Shown: positions 51,386 to 60,416, numbered from the stretch's first letter. The stretch: 64,000 bases of DNA from Collinsella sp. TF06-26 (GCF_002232035.1 NZ_NKXR01000013.1:1-64000), one strand, 5' to 3'. Made by a program: numbers and translations. Notes: a model not told the origin generated them from the letters alone.

Positions 51386-52630
51386 TTACTCGTGATCTTG
51401 ATATACCTCACGCGGAGCGAGCTCCGAATGTTTGCGTTTTAAGGTCTTGGGGGCCTTATACGTGTTGCTGCCAAAATCGATATACTCAGTCTGTTTGAGC
51501 AGGCGCTCGATCATCTCCTCGTGATCGAACAGCTCCCAGGCCTCATGCACGGCATCGAGCTTGGCATGCGTCTCGGGACGACGCGGCATAAAGAGCGTGC
51601 AGCAATCGGGCGCCGCCTCGGTCGAGATATCAAACGTACCGATCTCCTGAGCACGCGCGATGATCTCCTGCTTATCAGAACCAATGAGCGGACGGAAAAC
51701 GGGAATCTTCACGGCCTCGTTGACGGCCATGATGTTCTCGAGCGTCTGGGAGGCAACCTGACCGAGCGACTCGCCCGTCACAATGGCCTTGGCGCCCTCG
51801 ATATGCGCAATGCGCTCGGCAACCGAATACATAATGCGGCGATACATGATCACGCGCAGGTTGCTGGGGCAGGTGACGGAAATCTCACGCTGGCAATCGC
51901 CAAACGGCACCACGTACAGGCGGCCGATCTGAACACCCGGCTCAAGCGCACGGATGATGTCCTGCACCAGGTATTCACTCGTGTCGGGCGTCTGCGGACG
52001 ACCGGAGAAATGCACCGGCACGCACACCGCGCCGCGACGCGCGAGCATCCAGGTCGCCACCGGAGAATCGATGCCCGACGACAGAAGCGTCACGACCTTG
52101 CCGGCAGAACCCACCGGCAGACCGCCCACGCCGCGCTCGGAGCGCGCGTACACGTAAACGCTACCCTGGACCACCAGTACGTGCACCATCGCATCGGGAT
52201 CGTGCATTTGAACCTTTTTATCGGGGAAGGCCTCGCACAGCACCTCACCCACCTGACGATTGATATCAATCGAGGTGAGCTCATAGTCAGTATTGGAACG
52301 CTTGGCGTGCACTTTAAACGAATCGAAGGGGCCAAACTCGCGCAGCGCCTTGACAGCGGCGGCGCAGTACTCCTGCGGGTCGCGGTTGGTGTGGTACGCC
52401 AGGGACACACGGGCAACGCCGGGGACGGTGCGGATGACACGCGCCGCCTCGTCGGCCTGATGTTCGTTAAAGGTCACGAGGATATAACCGGAAATTCGAG
52501 ACACGGCGTTCACGGAAAAGGCGGCCAAAGCCGCCTTAATGTTATCCATGAGGATATGCTCAAAATGTGCGCGGTTCTTGCCCTTCAGTCCAACCTCGTG
52601 ATAGTGGACCAGGCAAACGCGAGCTGCCAT
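51386..52630 (-). CDS. thiI: tRNA 4-thiouridine synthase ThiI
   Basis: Activates U8 of tRNA for sulfur insertion. The 414-residue protein has a NFLD-THUMP N-terminal half (about 1-165) and a PP-loop AANH domain with SSGIDSPVA near residue 190 and CCTLFMPRRPETH near the end. It lacks the C-terminal rhodanese domain, as in most Gram-positives, so sulfur would be supplied directly by a cysteine desulfurase. It starts adjacent to the rpoZ stop. Confidence 0.95.
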   Translation of the reverse strand: MAARVCLVHYHEVGLKGKNRAHFEHILMDNIKAALAAFSVNAVSRISGYILVTFNEHQADEAARVIRTVPGVARVSLAYHTNRDPQEYCAAAVKALREFGPFDSFKVHAKRSNTDYELTSIDINRQVGEVLCEAFPDKKVQMHDPDAMVHVLVVQGSVYVYARSERGVGGLPVGSAGKVVTLLSSGIDSPVATWMLARRGAVCVPVHFSGRPQTPDTSEYLVQDIIRALEPGVQIGRLYVVPFGDCQREISVTCPSNLRVIMYRRIMYSVAERIAHIEGAKAIVTGESLGQVASQTLENIMAVNEAVKIPVFRPLIGSDKQEIIARAQEIGTFDISTEAAPDCCTLFMPRRPETHAKLDAVHEAWELFDHEEMIERLLKQTEYIDFGSNTYKAPKTLKRKHSELAPREVYQDHE

Positions 52631-52912
52631 TTAGGCTTCAGCAACCTTATGGCCGAGCGCCTTCTCGTAACGGGCCTCGTCGTAGGAGATATCGCCGTCG
52701 ACGATCTCGTCCATAGCCATCGAGATGGTGTCAGCGCCGGAGAGCGCGATGGTGATGTCGTCGACATCCTGGACGGCAAGCACGCGGTTATGCTGGCCGC
52801 GCAGCATGCTATTGATGTCGCAGGCACGCTTAGAGGCAAGCGAAGCGAGCAGGAAGCGGTTGTGATCGGTCTTCTCCAGAAGATCGTCAATGCAAGGCTT
52901 TACAACGGACAC
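52631..52912 (-). CDS. rpoZ: RNA polymerase subunit omega
   Basis: The 93-residue protein has the omega signature (PCIDDLLEKTDHNRFLLASLASKRACDINSMLRG near the start). It helps assemble the beta' subunit. It starts at GTG (52912) with GAGG 3-7 nt upstream, 5 nt after gmk, giving mihF-gmk-rpoZ as in mycobacteria. Confidence 0.94.
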   Translation of the reverse strand: MSVVKPCIDDLLEKTDHNRFLLASLASKRACDINSMLRGQHNRVLAVQDVDDITIALSGADTISMAMDEIVDGDISYDEARYEKALGHKVAEA

Positions 52913-52917
52913 GGACC

Positions 52918-53487
52918 TCAGATCCTTTCATGCATATCGAGAACGCGAACGAGTTCGTCGGTCGCGCGGTCGAGATCGTCATTCACCACGACGTCGTCGT
53001 AGCGGTCGGCAAGGGCAAGCTCATGGGCGGCGTTTGCCATACGCAGCTCAATCGTCTCGGGCGTTTCGGTACCGCGACCGACCAGACGCTCGCGGAGCAC
53101 CTCGAGCGAGGGCGGCTTGATAAAGATCAGCACGGCCTCGGGGAAACGCTCCTTAACCTGCAGGGCACCCTGGACATCGATCTCCAAGATGAGAGACGAA
53201 CCAGAGGCGAGCTTGGACTGAACCTCGCTCACCAACGTGCCATAGCAGTTACCGTGGACCTCGGCCCACTCAACAAACTCACCGTTTGCCACGCGGCGGT
53301 CGAACTCCTCGCGCGTCAGGAAAAAGTAATTGACGCCATCGACCTCGCCTTTGCGTGGGGCTCGCGTGGTAGCCGAAACCGTCAGGCCCAGGTTAGAGCG
53401 ACGCTCGCGCACACGAGTGACGAGCGTGCCCTTGCCCGCGCCTGACGGTCCAGAAATCACAAAGAGCTTTGAATCCTGAGCGCTCAC
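52918..53487 (-). CDS. gmk: Guanylate kinase
   Basis: Phosphorylates GMP/dGMP to the diphosphate. The 189-residue enzyme has P-loop SGPSGAGKGTL near residue 12, the GMP-binding VSATTRAPRKGEVDGVNYFF and LEIDVQGALQVK. It starts at GTG (53487), directly abutting the mihF stop. Confidence 0.97.
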   Translation of the reverse strand: MSAQDSKLFVISGPSGAGKGTLVTRVRERRSNLGLTVSATTRAPRKGEVDGVNYFFLTREEFDRRVANGEFVEWAEVHGNCYGTLVSEVQSKLASGSSLILEIDVQGALQVKERFPEAVLIFIKPPSLEVLRERLVGRGTETPETIELRMANAAHELALADRYDDVVVNDDLDRATDELVRVLDMHERI

Positions 53488-53796
53488 TTATTTGGTCAGC
53501 TGCTCGAGGAGCTGCTCGCGCTGACGGACGCCAAGGCCCTGGACGCGACGGGTAGCGGAGATGCCGAGCTCCTCCATGATCTTGGCGGCCTTGGCCTTGC
53601 CATAACCGGGGAGAGACTCGATGAGGGTGGAAACCTTCATGCGGGAAGCAATGGGGTCATCGGAGTTGAGCACGGACTCGAGGGACTTCTCGCCCTTCTT
53701 GATCTGCTCACGGAGCTCTGCGCGAGCGTGACGTGCGGCGGCAGCCTTCTCAAGAGCCTGCTTGCGCTGCTCATCGGTAAGCTGAGGGAGTGCCAT
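53488..53796 (-). CDS. mihF: Actinobacterial integration host factor
   Basis: The 102-residue nucleoid protein belongs to the actinobacterial IHF (mIHF) family: a helical N-terminus (LPQLTDEQRKQALEKAAAARHARAELREQIKKG) and an S13-like DNA-binding C-terminus (STLIESLPGYGKAKAAKIMEELGI). It is unrelated to proteobacterial IHF. Its presence next to gmk-rpoZ marks the genome as actinobacterial. The start at 53796 gives the family N-terminus. Confidence 0.95.
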   Translation of the reverse strand: MALPQLTDEQRKQALEKAAAARHARAELREQIKKGEKSLESVLNSDDPIASRMKVSTLIESLPGYGKAKAAKIMEELGISATRRVQGLGVRQREQLLEQLTK

Positions 53797-53923
53797 TCGT
53801 ACCTCCAAATAGTTGGGTTATATCTGATTCAATATTTGGCATTTTAGCACGTAAAACGTACAAAATGCTCAATCGCGGCTCCATAGGTTAGACGATACCC
53901 GCAAAAAGTGCAATATATCGCGC

Positions 53924-53990
53924 TAAAAGAAGAGCCCCCGACCTGCGATTCCACACAAAGGATGGGAAAGTTTTCGCAGGCACAGGGGCT
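53924..53990 (-). terminator. Terminator of the pyr operon
   Basis: Nested stems AGCCCC/GGGGCT (53933-53938, 53985-53990) and CCTGCGA/TCGCAGG (53942-53948, 53974-53980) are followed on the minus strand by TCTTCTTTTAG. The flanking gap (53797-54035) shows nothing else. Confidence 0.7.
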
Positions 53991-54035
53991 AATTTGTGCT
54001 AATAAGACCCAAAAGTGGTGACTTGAGGGAATCTT

Positions 54036-54752
54036 TTACGCGACGTTTTCGACCAGCTCGGCAACGATGGCGTCAAACGCGGCAACCGGATCGTCGGCGC
54101 CGGTAATGGGGCGGCCCACCACGATATGGCTCGCGCCGCGCTCGATAGCCTGGGAAGGCGTGGCCACGCGGGACTGATCGCCCAGCGCAGCACCAACCGG
54201 ACGCACGCCCGGGGTCACAATCAACGCATCGGGGCCCAGCAGCTCACGCATGTCATGAGCCTCCATCGGCGAGCACACGATGCCGTCGATACCGTTGGCC
54301 TGGGCGAGTTTTGCCAGACGGGCGGCCTCCTCGGCAACGGGCGACTCGACGCCGATCTCGCTCAACGCATCCTGATTCATGCTCGTAAGCACGGTAATGG
54401 CGACGAGCTTGGCTCGATCCTCGCGTGCCTCCTCGGCACCCTCACGACAGGCGGCGAGCATAGCACCCGAACCCAAGCCGTGAACCGAAAGCAAGTCGGC
54501 ACCGGCAAGCGAGGCCGAGCGAGCGGCACCGCGCACCTGATGCGGAATGTCATGGAACTTAAGGTCGAGGAACACCTTGAAGCCCAGGTCCTTAAAGGTC
54601 TTGACGATCTCGGGGCCCTCAGCGTAATAGAGCGTCATGCCCACCTTGAGCCAGGCGGCATGGCCCGAAAGCTCATGGGCGAGCTCGAGCGCACGCTCAC
54701 GGTCGCAGTCGAGGGCAACGATAACGCGGTCGCGGGCATCGGTCTCTAGCAT
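54036..54752 (-). CDS. pyrF: Orotidine 5'-phosphate decarboxylase
   Basis: The last step of UMP synthesis. The 238-residue TIM barrel has VIVALDCDRERAL, the catalytic DLKFHDIPHQV and VTPGVRPVG. The ATG at 54752 overlaps the pyrD stop by 7 nt; upstream in-frame starts would run far into pyrD. It is the last gene of pyrRBCKDF. Confidence 0.96.
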   Translation of the reverse strand: MLETDARDRVIVALDCDRERALELAHELSGHAAWLKVGMTLYYAEGPEIVKTFKDLGFKVFLDLKFHDIPHQVRGAARSASLAGADLLSVHGLGSGAMLAACREGAEEAREDRAKLVAITVLTSMNQDALSEIGVESPVAEEAARLAKLAQANGIDGIVCSPMEAHDMRELLGPDALIVTPGVRPVGAALGDQSRVATPSQAIERGASHIVVGRPITGADDPVAAFDAIVAELVENVA

Positions 54753-55669
54753 TCGAAAGCACCTACCAGCTCGTTGATGTCCTTCACGCCCTGGGACTCG
54801 GCCCAGGCCTCGAGCTCGCGCGCAATCTTGAGCGAAGCGCACGGATCGACGAAGTTGGCCATACCGACCGATACGCAGGTAGCGCCAGCCAGGATAAACT
54901 CGGCCGCGTCCTCACCGGTCATGACGCCGCCGACGCCGTTGATGGGAATGTCGACGGCCTGGGCAACCTCCCAGACCATACGCACGGCGATGTGATGGCA
55001 CAGCGGGCCCGAAAGACCGCCCTTGGGCTTGGCCACACGCGACTTGCGGGTGTGGACGTCGATGGCCATACCCTGGATGGAGTTGATGACCGAAAGACCA
55101 TCGGCACCGGCGGCCTCGAGAGCCTTGGCAATCTCGGCAACGTTGACCGGGGCCATCTTCACAAACAGCGGCTTGTCGGTCACCTTGCGGCACGCGGCCA
55201 TGACGGCAGAGGCGCCCTCGGGCGTGGAGCCCATGGCGGCACCGCCGGCAGCAATGTTGGGGCAGCTCACGTTGATCTCATAGCCGGCAGCCCAGGGGCA
55301 CAGCTCGACATACATCTCGAGCGCACGGACAAACTCGTCCACGGAATGACCGGCAACCTGGCAGATGACCTGGCAACCGTCCTTGGAGAGCTGCTCGAGC
55401 CACGGACCGGACTCGCGGGCGAAAGCGGCCACACCGGGGTTCTGAAGGCCCACGGAATTGATCATGCCACCGGGAATCTCGGCCATGCGGGGTGCGGGAT
55501 TGCCGGGCCAGGGCTCGGCAGCGCAGCCCTTGGTGGTGATGGCACCCAGCTGGGAGACATCGAAGAAGTTCTGGAACTGCCAACCGTAGCCAAAGGTACC
55601 GGCTGCGGTGTTGATGGGGTTTTGCATCTTGACGCCGCCGAAATCGACGGCCATGTTCACGGTACCCAC
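54746..55669 (-). CDS. pyrD: Dihydroorotate dehydrogenase B, catalytic subunit
   Basis: Class 1B FMN enzyme that works with PyrK and NAD. The 307-residue protein has NPINTAAGTFGYG, the catalytic-cysteine NVSCPNI loop, KMAPVNV and INGVGGVMTGEDA. The GTG at 55669 overlaps the pyrK stop (TAGTG), so the two subunits are translationally coupled. Confidence 0.95.
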   Translation of the reverse strand: MGTVNMAVDFGGVKMQNPINTAAGTFGYGWQFQNFFDVSQLGAITTKGCAAEPWPGNPAPRMAEIPGGMINSVGLQNPGVAAFARESGPWLEQLSKDGCQVICQVAGHSVDEFVRALEMYVELCPWAAGYEINVSCPNIAAGGAAMGSTPEGASAVMAACRKVTDKPLFVKMAPVNVAEIAKALEAAGADGLSVINSIQGMAIDVHTRKSRVAKPKGGLSGPLCHHIAVRMVWEVAQAVDIPINGVGGVMTGEDAAEFILAGATCVSVGMANFVDPCASLKIARELEAWAESQGVKDINELVGAFEC

Positions 55670-56460
55670 TAGAAGACCACCACCTTGGAAGCATCAAACA
55701 CGGGGCCGCACATGCAGGCGCCCTTCATACCGTCGACCGTCTCGACGTTGCAGGTGTTGCAGGCGCCAAAGCCACAGCTCATCATGCGCTCGAGCGACAC
55801 CTCGCAGTACACGCCGGCCTCGGCGGCAGCGGCAGCGACCTTCTTCATCATGACGGCGGGACCACAGCTGGCGACGTAGTCGTAACCGCCCTCGCCGAGC
55901 AGCTTGGCGGCAGGATCGGTACAGAAGCCATGCGTGCCCAACGAGCCGTCGTCGGTGCACACGTTGACCGTGGCGCCCAGCGCGCGGAACTCATCGACGC
56001 CCACGGCCTTGGACGCGGTGCCAAAGCCCAGGCACACGTCAACGTCCACACCCTGCTCGGCAAGCATGTCAGCCAGGCAGAGCACGGGCGGAACACCGAT
56101 GCCGCCCGCCACGAGCAGCGCCTTCCTGGTGCCCTCGGGCACAAGCCAGCCGCGGCCGCCGGGGCCCAGCAAGTTGGAGGTGGAGCCAGGGGCCATCTGC
56201 GACAGACGACGGGTATCATCGCCCACGACGGCGTACCACAGCTCGACGGTGCCGGCCTCGGCGTCGGCGCGATAGAAGCTCAGGGGCACGCGAAGCAGCG
56301 AGGAAGCATCGCCCGGCACGGCGATATTCACGAACTGACCGGGCTTGAGCGCACTTGCAAGCTTGGGGGCCGAGATAACGAGCGAGAAGATGCCGTCGGC
56401 GATCTCCTGGTTCGAGACGACCTCGAAGTCGTGCATGCGTGCAGTGGAAGGTGTGGGCAT
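55669..56460 (-). CDS. pyrK: Dihydroorotate dehydrogenase B, electron transfer subunit
   Basis: Carries electrons from dihydroorotate to NAD. The 263-residue protein has a ferredoxin-reductase FAD domain (LLRVPLSFYRAD), an NAD-binding part (LLVAGGIGVPPVLCLADML) and a C-terminal [2Fe-2S] cluster motif CGFGACNTC plus CMCGPVF. It lies 92 nt after pyrC; a GC-rich hairpin sits in this gap. Confidence 0.95.
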   Translation of the reverse strand: MPTPSTARMHDFEVVSNQEIADGIFSLVISAPKLASALKPGQFVNIAVPGDASSLLRVPLSFYRADAEAGTVELWYAVVGDDTRRLSQMAPGSTSNLLGPGGRGWLVPEGTRKALLVAGGIGVPPVLCLADMLAEQGVDVDVCLGFGTASKAVGVDEFRALGATVNVCTDDGSLGTHGFCTDPAAKLLGEGGYDYVASCGPAVMMKKVAAAAAEAGVYCEVSLERMMSCGFGACNTCNVETVDGMKGACMCGPVFDASKVVVF

Positions 56461-56507
56461 AGACGCTCCAATCCCCCATGCGGTTGCATGGTTCAGGCGA
56501 ACAGAAA

Positions 56508-56532
56508 GCGCGGCACCGCAAGGGCGCCGCGC
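56508..56532 (-). other. Hairpin between pyrC and pyrK
   Basis: Arms GCGCGGC (56508-56514)/GCCGCGC (56526-56532), followed by TTTCTG on the minus strand. It may act as a weak terminator or an mRNA stability element within the operon. Confidence 0.45.
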
Positions 56533-56552
56533 ACAAAAGCGATAAGGCTATG

Positions 56553-57842
56553 CTAGCAGATGCAGCCGTCGGCAAGCGTCTGCTTACCGCCGACAAACAC
56601 ATCGGTGGCACGACCGGTGAGCGTGCGGCCGGTGAAACCGGAGTTCTCGGCGCGCGACTCGTAGCCGTCCTCGCCGACCGTCCAGGTAGCAGCGGGATCG
56701 AACACGGTCAGGTCGGCAACGGAGCCCGCCTTGACTTGAACCTGGTCCAGACCCAAGATCTCACGCGGCTTGATGGCCATGAGCTCGACCATGCGGCCCA
56801 TGCTCATCTTGCCCGTGTTGACCAGCTCGGTGAGCACAAGCGACAGCGAAGTCTCGAGGCCGATCATGCCAAAGGGCGCAAGCTCGAACTCGCGGGCCTT
56901 CTCCCACGGAGCATGGGGAGCGTGGTCGGTGACGATGGCGTCGACGGTGCCGTCGATGACGCCCTGACGGATAGCCTCGGCGTCCTCCTCGGTACGCAGC
57001 GGCGGATTGACCTTGAGCGAGGTGTTGTAGGTCTCGTCCAGGTCGTTTTCGGTCAGGAACATGTGGTGCGGGGTGGCCTCGCAGGTGACCTGCACGCCAG
57101 CGGCCTTACCGGCACGCACGAGCTCCAGGCCATGGGCGGTGGAGATATGCTGGATGTGCAACTTGGCACCGGTCAGCTTGGCGATCTCGATATCGCGAGC
57201 GATCTGCAGCTCCTCGCCTGCCGCCGGCCAGCCCTCGAGGGCCAGACGGGTAGAGACCTTGCCCTCGTTGATCTGACCGTGACCGACCAGGTCCTCGTCC
57301 TGGCAATGGCTCATAAAGACCTTGCCGAACATCTTGCCGTAGTCCATGCAGCGACGGAGCATGCCCGCACCCTGCACGCCGCGACCGTCGTCGGTGAAGG
57401 CGACGGCGCCGTGGGCAACCATATCGCCCATCTCGGACATAGCCTCGCCCTTAAGACCGCGGGTCATGGCGCCAGAAGGATAGACGCGGCAGTGGCCGAC
57501 CTCGGCAGCGCGGGACTTGACGAACTCAACGACGGTACCGTTATCGGTAACGGGGTCGGTGTTGGGCATGGCGCACACGCCGGTGAAGCCGCCCTTGGCA
57601 GCTGCGCGGGTGCCGCTCTCGATGTCCTCTTTGACCTCGTAACCGGGCTCGCGCAGGTGGACGTGCATGTCCACCAGGCCGGGGACGAGGTACTTGCCGG
57701 AAAGGTCGCGGACCTCGGCTCCCTCGGCGGCGAGGTTCTCGCCGACCTCGGCGATCTTGTCGCCGTCGATCAGGACGTCAACGACACCGTCAAGCTCGAC
57801 GGACGGGTCGACGACGTGGGCATTCTTAAGAAGCAAGGCCAT
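56553..57842 (-). CDS. pyrC: Dihydroorotase
   Basis: Cyclises carbamoyl-aspartate to dihydroorotate. The 429-residue class I enzyme has the zinc motif DMHVHLREPGYE near residue 60 and DHAPHAPWEK near 300. The start at 57842 has GGAGG 8 nt upstream and overlaps pyrB by 17 nt. Confidence 0.96.
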   Translation of the reverse strand: MALLLKNAHVVDPSVELDGVVDVLIDGDKIAEVGENLAAEGAEVRDLSGKYLVPGLVDMHVHLREPGYEVKEDIESGTRAAAKGGFTGVCAMPNTDPVTDNGTVVEFVKSRAAEVGHCRVYPSGAMTRGLKGEAMSEMGDMVAHGAVAFTDDGRGVQGAGMLRRCMDYGKMFGKVFMSHCQDEDLVGHGQINEGKVSTRLALEGWPAAGEELQIARDIEIAKLTGAKLHIQHISTAHGLELVRAGKAAGVQVTCEATPHHMFLTENDLDETYNTSLKVNPPLRTEEDAEAIRQGVIDGTVDAIVTDHAPHAPWEKAREFELAPFGMIGLETSLSLVLTELVNTGKMSMGRMVELMAIKPREILGLDQVQVKAGSVADLTVFDPAATWTVGEDGYESRAENSGFTGRTLTGRATDVFVGGKQTLADGCIC

Positions 57843-58770
57843 TATCGGCACCTCCAAGCAGCAGATACAGGATAGCCATACGCACGCAGATACCGGCGTA
57901 GACCTGCTCCAGGATGACGGAGCGTTGCGGGTGGTCGGCCATATAGGAGTCGAACTCGACGCCGCGGTTGATGGGGCCCGGGTGGCAAATGATCGCGTCG
58001 GGCTTCATGAGCTTCTCACGGTCCTTGGTCAGGCCGAAGAGCTTGTGGTACTCGCGAATGGTCGGGAACGGGGCACCCTCGAGGCGCTCCTGCTGTACGC
58101 GCAGCATGTAGACGACGTCCAGCTCGGGCAGGACGGAATCGAGGTCGCTCGTCACGTGGTCGCAGCCCAGAACCTCGGGCGCCGGCGGCAGCAGCGTGCC
58201 GGGGGCGACGGCGTAGGTCTCGCAGCCCATGATCTTCAACGCGGGGATCAGCGAGCCGCAGACGCGGGAGTGCGCGATATCGCCGACGACAGCGACCTTC
58301 AGGCCGTGGAAGTCGCCCTTGTGCTCCCAGATGGTGTACAGGTCGAGCAGAGCCTGCGTGGGGTGATTGTGCTTACCGTCACCGGCGCAAATAACACTCG
58401 CGGGCGAATTCTGCGTGACGATGTAAGGAGCGCCGGCGTGCTTATCGCGCACGACGATGCAGTCGATCTTGTAGGCGTTGAGGGTCTCGACGGTATCGAC
58501 GAGGCTCTCGCCCTTGACCGTGGAGGTCGAGGAGCCGCCGAAGTTGAGGCTGTCGGCCGAAAGACGCTTCTCGGCGAGCTCGAAGGAGCTGCGGGTACGC
58601 GTCGAGGGCTCGTTGAACATGTTGACGATGGTCTTGCCCTTGAGCGTGGGGACCTTCTTGATGGCACGCTCGTTGACCTCGGAGAACGCCTTGGCGGTCT
58701 CGAGGATGAGCTTGATGTCCTCTTCGGAGTACTCGGTAATGTCAATCAGGTGCTTATGGTTGAACGCCAC
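57826..58770 (-). CDS. pyrB: Aspartate carbamoyltransferase, catalytic subunit
   Basis: Makes carbamoyl-aspartate, the first committed step. The 314-residue protein has the carbamoyl-phosphate motif FNEPSTRTRSSFE, the HPTQALLD motif and HPGPINRGVE. The GTG at 58770 (VAFNHKHLID) is chosen because GGGAGG lies 11 nt upstream; a GTG four codons earlier sits on top of that sequence. No pyrI regulatory subunit is present. Confidence 0.95.
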   Translation of the reverse strand: MAFNHKHLIDITEYSEEDIKLILETAKAFSEVNERAIKKVPTLKGKTIVNMFNEPSTRTRSSFELAEKRLSADSLNFGGSSTSTVKGESLVDTVETLNAYKIDCIVVRDKHAGAPYIVTQNSPASVICAGDGKHNHPTQALLDLYTIWEHKGDFHGLKVAVVGDIAHSRVCGSLIPALKIMGCETYAVAPGTLLPPAPEVLGCDHVTSDLDSVLPELDVVYMLRVQQERLEGAPFPTIREYHKLFGLTKDREKLMKPDAIICHPGPINRGVEFDSYMADHPQRSVILEQVYAGICVRMAILYLLLGGADNGLAS

Positions 58771-58774
58771 GGTA

Positions 58775-59371
<597 letters not shown>

Positions 59372-59398
59372 TCACATGTCTTGACTGCTGACACAGTC

Positions 59399-59488
59399 AA
59401 AAAAATAGATGCCCGACCGCTCAAAGCGGAACCAGACACCCACAGGAAGTACTGCTCATTGACAGCTATGTAATTCCATGTGGGTATC
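59399..59488 (-). promoter_or_regulatory. pyr operon leader: attenuator with alternative hairpins
   Basis: On the minus strand GAUACCCACA (59479-59488) can pair with UGUGGGUGUC (59435-59444), with further pairing toward the loop. The 3' half of that arm, GGUGUCU (59434-59440), can instead pair with GGGCAUC (59408-59414) around a CCGCU/AGCGG hairpin, followed by UAUUUUUUU (59399-59407), a terminator. The two folds exclude each other. A loop sequence UCCUGUGGG partly resembles the PyrR-binding consensus. Confidence 0.65.
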
Positions 59489-59514
59489 TCGTACCCCTTT
59501 AATGGTCAAGGCAT

Positions 59515-59543
59515 AGTGTAGCCAACATCGGGCTCAATTGCGA
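59515..59543 (-). promoter_or_regulatory. Candidate pyr operon promoter
   Basis: A -10 TACACT (59515-59520) and weak -35 TCGCAA (59538-59543), 17 nt apart on the minus strand, would start transcription just before the attenuator. Confidence 0.45.
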
Positions 59544-59613
59544 GCATAAATACTAGCCAATCCGTAAACGGAGCCAATCGCTCCATAAACCTATATATAT
59601 TTGTGGTACGCGC

Positions 59614-59642
59614 TTGAAAACCTTGTTGCGAGCTGGCATAAT
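59614..59642 (+). promoter_or_regulatory. Sigma-70 promoter upstream of rpmB
   Basis: TTGAAA (59614-59619) and CATAAT (59637-59642) are exactly 17 nt apart. It would give a leader of about 160 nt before rpmB. Confidence 0.55.
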
Positions 59643-59714
59643 CCCCTCTGCTGCACGCAAATCGGATCTACGTCCAGGGCCGTAGCGTGGGCACTATCGC
59701 CAAAAGAGAAATAT

Positions 59715-59757
59715 CTCTGTGTAGATTGCGCACAGAGACATTCTTCTGTGCTATAGT
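59715..59757 (+). promoter_or_regulatory. Alternating inverted repeats and second -10 before rpmB
   Basis: CTCTGTG (59715-59721) is complementary to CACAGAG (59731-59737), and the overlapping GCACAGA (59730-59736) to TCTGTGC (59745-59751). The hairpins exclude each other. A -10 TATAGT (59752-59757) follows. It could be an operator or an L28 autoregulatory leader. Confidence 0.45.
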
Positions 59758-59811
59758 TCAGGCTTGTTTGTTAACGCGACATGTTCGTTTGTCGCCCAAG
59801 GAGGGTCAGTT

Positions 59812-60000
59812 ATGTCCAAAGTTTGCGAAGTTTGCGGTAAGCACCCCGTTGCCGGTCGCTCCATCAGCCACTCTCACCGCGTCACCAACCGTAAGTTCCG
59901 CCCCAACATCCAGCGCGTCTACGTCGTCGTCGATGGTCATCGTCGCAAGATGAACGTTTGCTCCACCTGCCTCAAGTCCGGCAAGGTTGCGCGCTCCTAA
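59812..60000 (+). CDS. rpmB: 50S ribosomal protein L28
   Basis: The 62-residue protein begins SKVCEVCGKHPVAGRSISHSH and ends CSTCLKSGKVARS, so it keeps the zinc-binding cysteine pairs (C+ form). AAGGAGGG precedes the ATG at 59812. It is monocistronic, with a terminator about 70 nt downstream. Confidence 0.97.
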   Translation: MSKVCEVCGKHPVAGRSISHSHRVTNRKFRPNIQRVYVVVDGHRRKMNVCSTCLKSGKVARS

Positions 60001-60069
60001 ATAAGGTCTTACCAACAAGTACCTCGGACTCTCCGGGTCAAAGACCTCGCGTTCACATAGAACTTACCA

Positions 60070-60101
60070 AAGGCGCCCTCCCCTACGGAGGGCGCCTTTT
60101 T
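60070..60101 (+). terminator. rpmB: Terminator of rpmB
   Basis: Stem AAGGCGCCCTCC/GGAGGGCGCCTT followed by TTTTTGC. Confidence 0.9.
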
Positions 60102-60379
60102 GCACTCATTGGGGACAGGCTTACATGAGTGCTTTCGAGCATAGGGGCCGCATCACAAATATCAAAAGGATCGTAGCCCAGCTGATATGCTTTGCAACTT
60201 GACCAGCAGTACGACTCGAGCGAGTCAAGCGCACCTTTCACGGGATTGAGATGGATATAATCAAGCAGCTGCACTGCCTGCGTGTCCGACTCAACCGCGA
60301 CCCGCGAACAGCGATTATCAAACAGTTGCCCCGTTCTCCCCGTTTTCCCATTGAAATACTCATGCAAGTCTGTCCCCAA
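60083..60379 (-). pseudogene. Fragment of a REP-associated tyrosine transposase (RAYT/Y1 family)
   Basis: About 98 codons remain. The stretch HEYFNGKTGRTGQLF followed by LLDYIHLNPVKGALDSLESYCWSSCKAY is typical of the C-terminal half of Y1/RAYT transposases. The N-terminal HUH metal-binding histidines are missing, so it cannot be active. The frame starts at TTG inside the right inverted repeat and ends in the rpmB terminator, showing it is a relic. Confidence 0.8.
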
Positions 60380-60383
60380 TGAG
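60105..60383. mobile_element. Transposase remnant bounded by 26-bp inverted repeats
   Basis: The ends at 60105-60130 and 60358-60383 are inverted copies (CTCATTGGGGACAG[G/A]CTT[A/G]CATGAGT), 24 of 26 identical. Each end is itself partly palindromic (CTCAT...ATGAG). Between them lies the RAYT fragment. The right end is part of the transposase coding sequence, so the left end looks like an inverted duplication of it. Confidence 0.6.
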
Positions 60384-60416
60384 CGAGGTAATGCAGTAGG
60401 CGGATAGTTTTTAGTT

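Noticed and set aside
59399-59488. T-box, ZTP or other known riboswitch before pyrR
   Set aside because: The T-box AGGGUGGNACCGCG antiterminator and ZTP core are absent. Alternating hairpins before pyrR are better explained by pyrimidine attenuation.
60001-60068. tRNA-like sequence after rpmB
   Set aside because: It cannot form a cloverleaf and has no T-loop consensus. It is the 3' untranslated stretch before the terminator.
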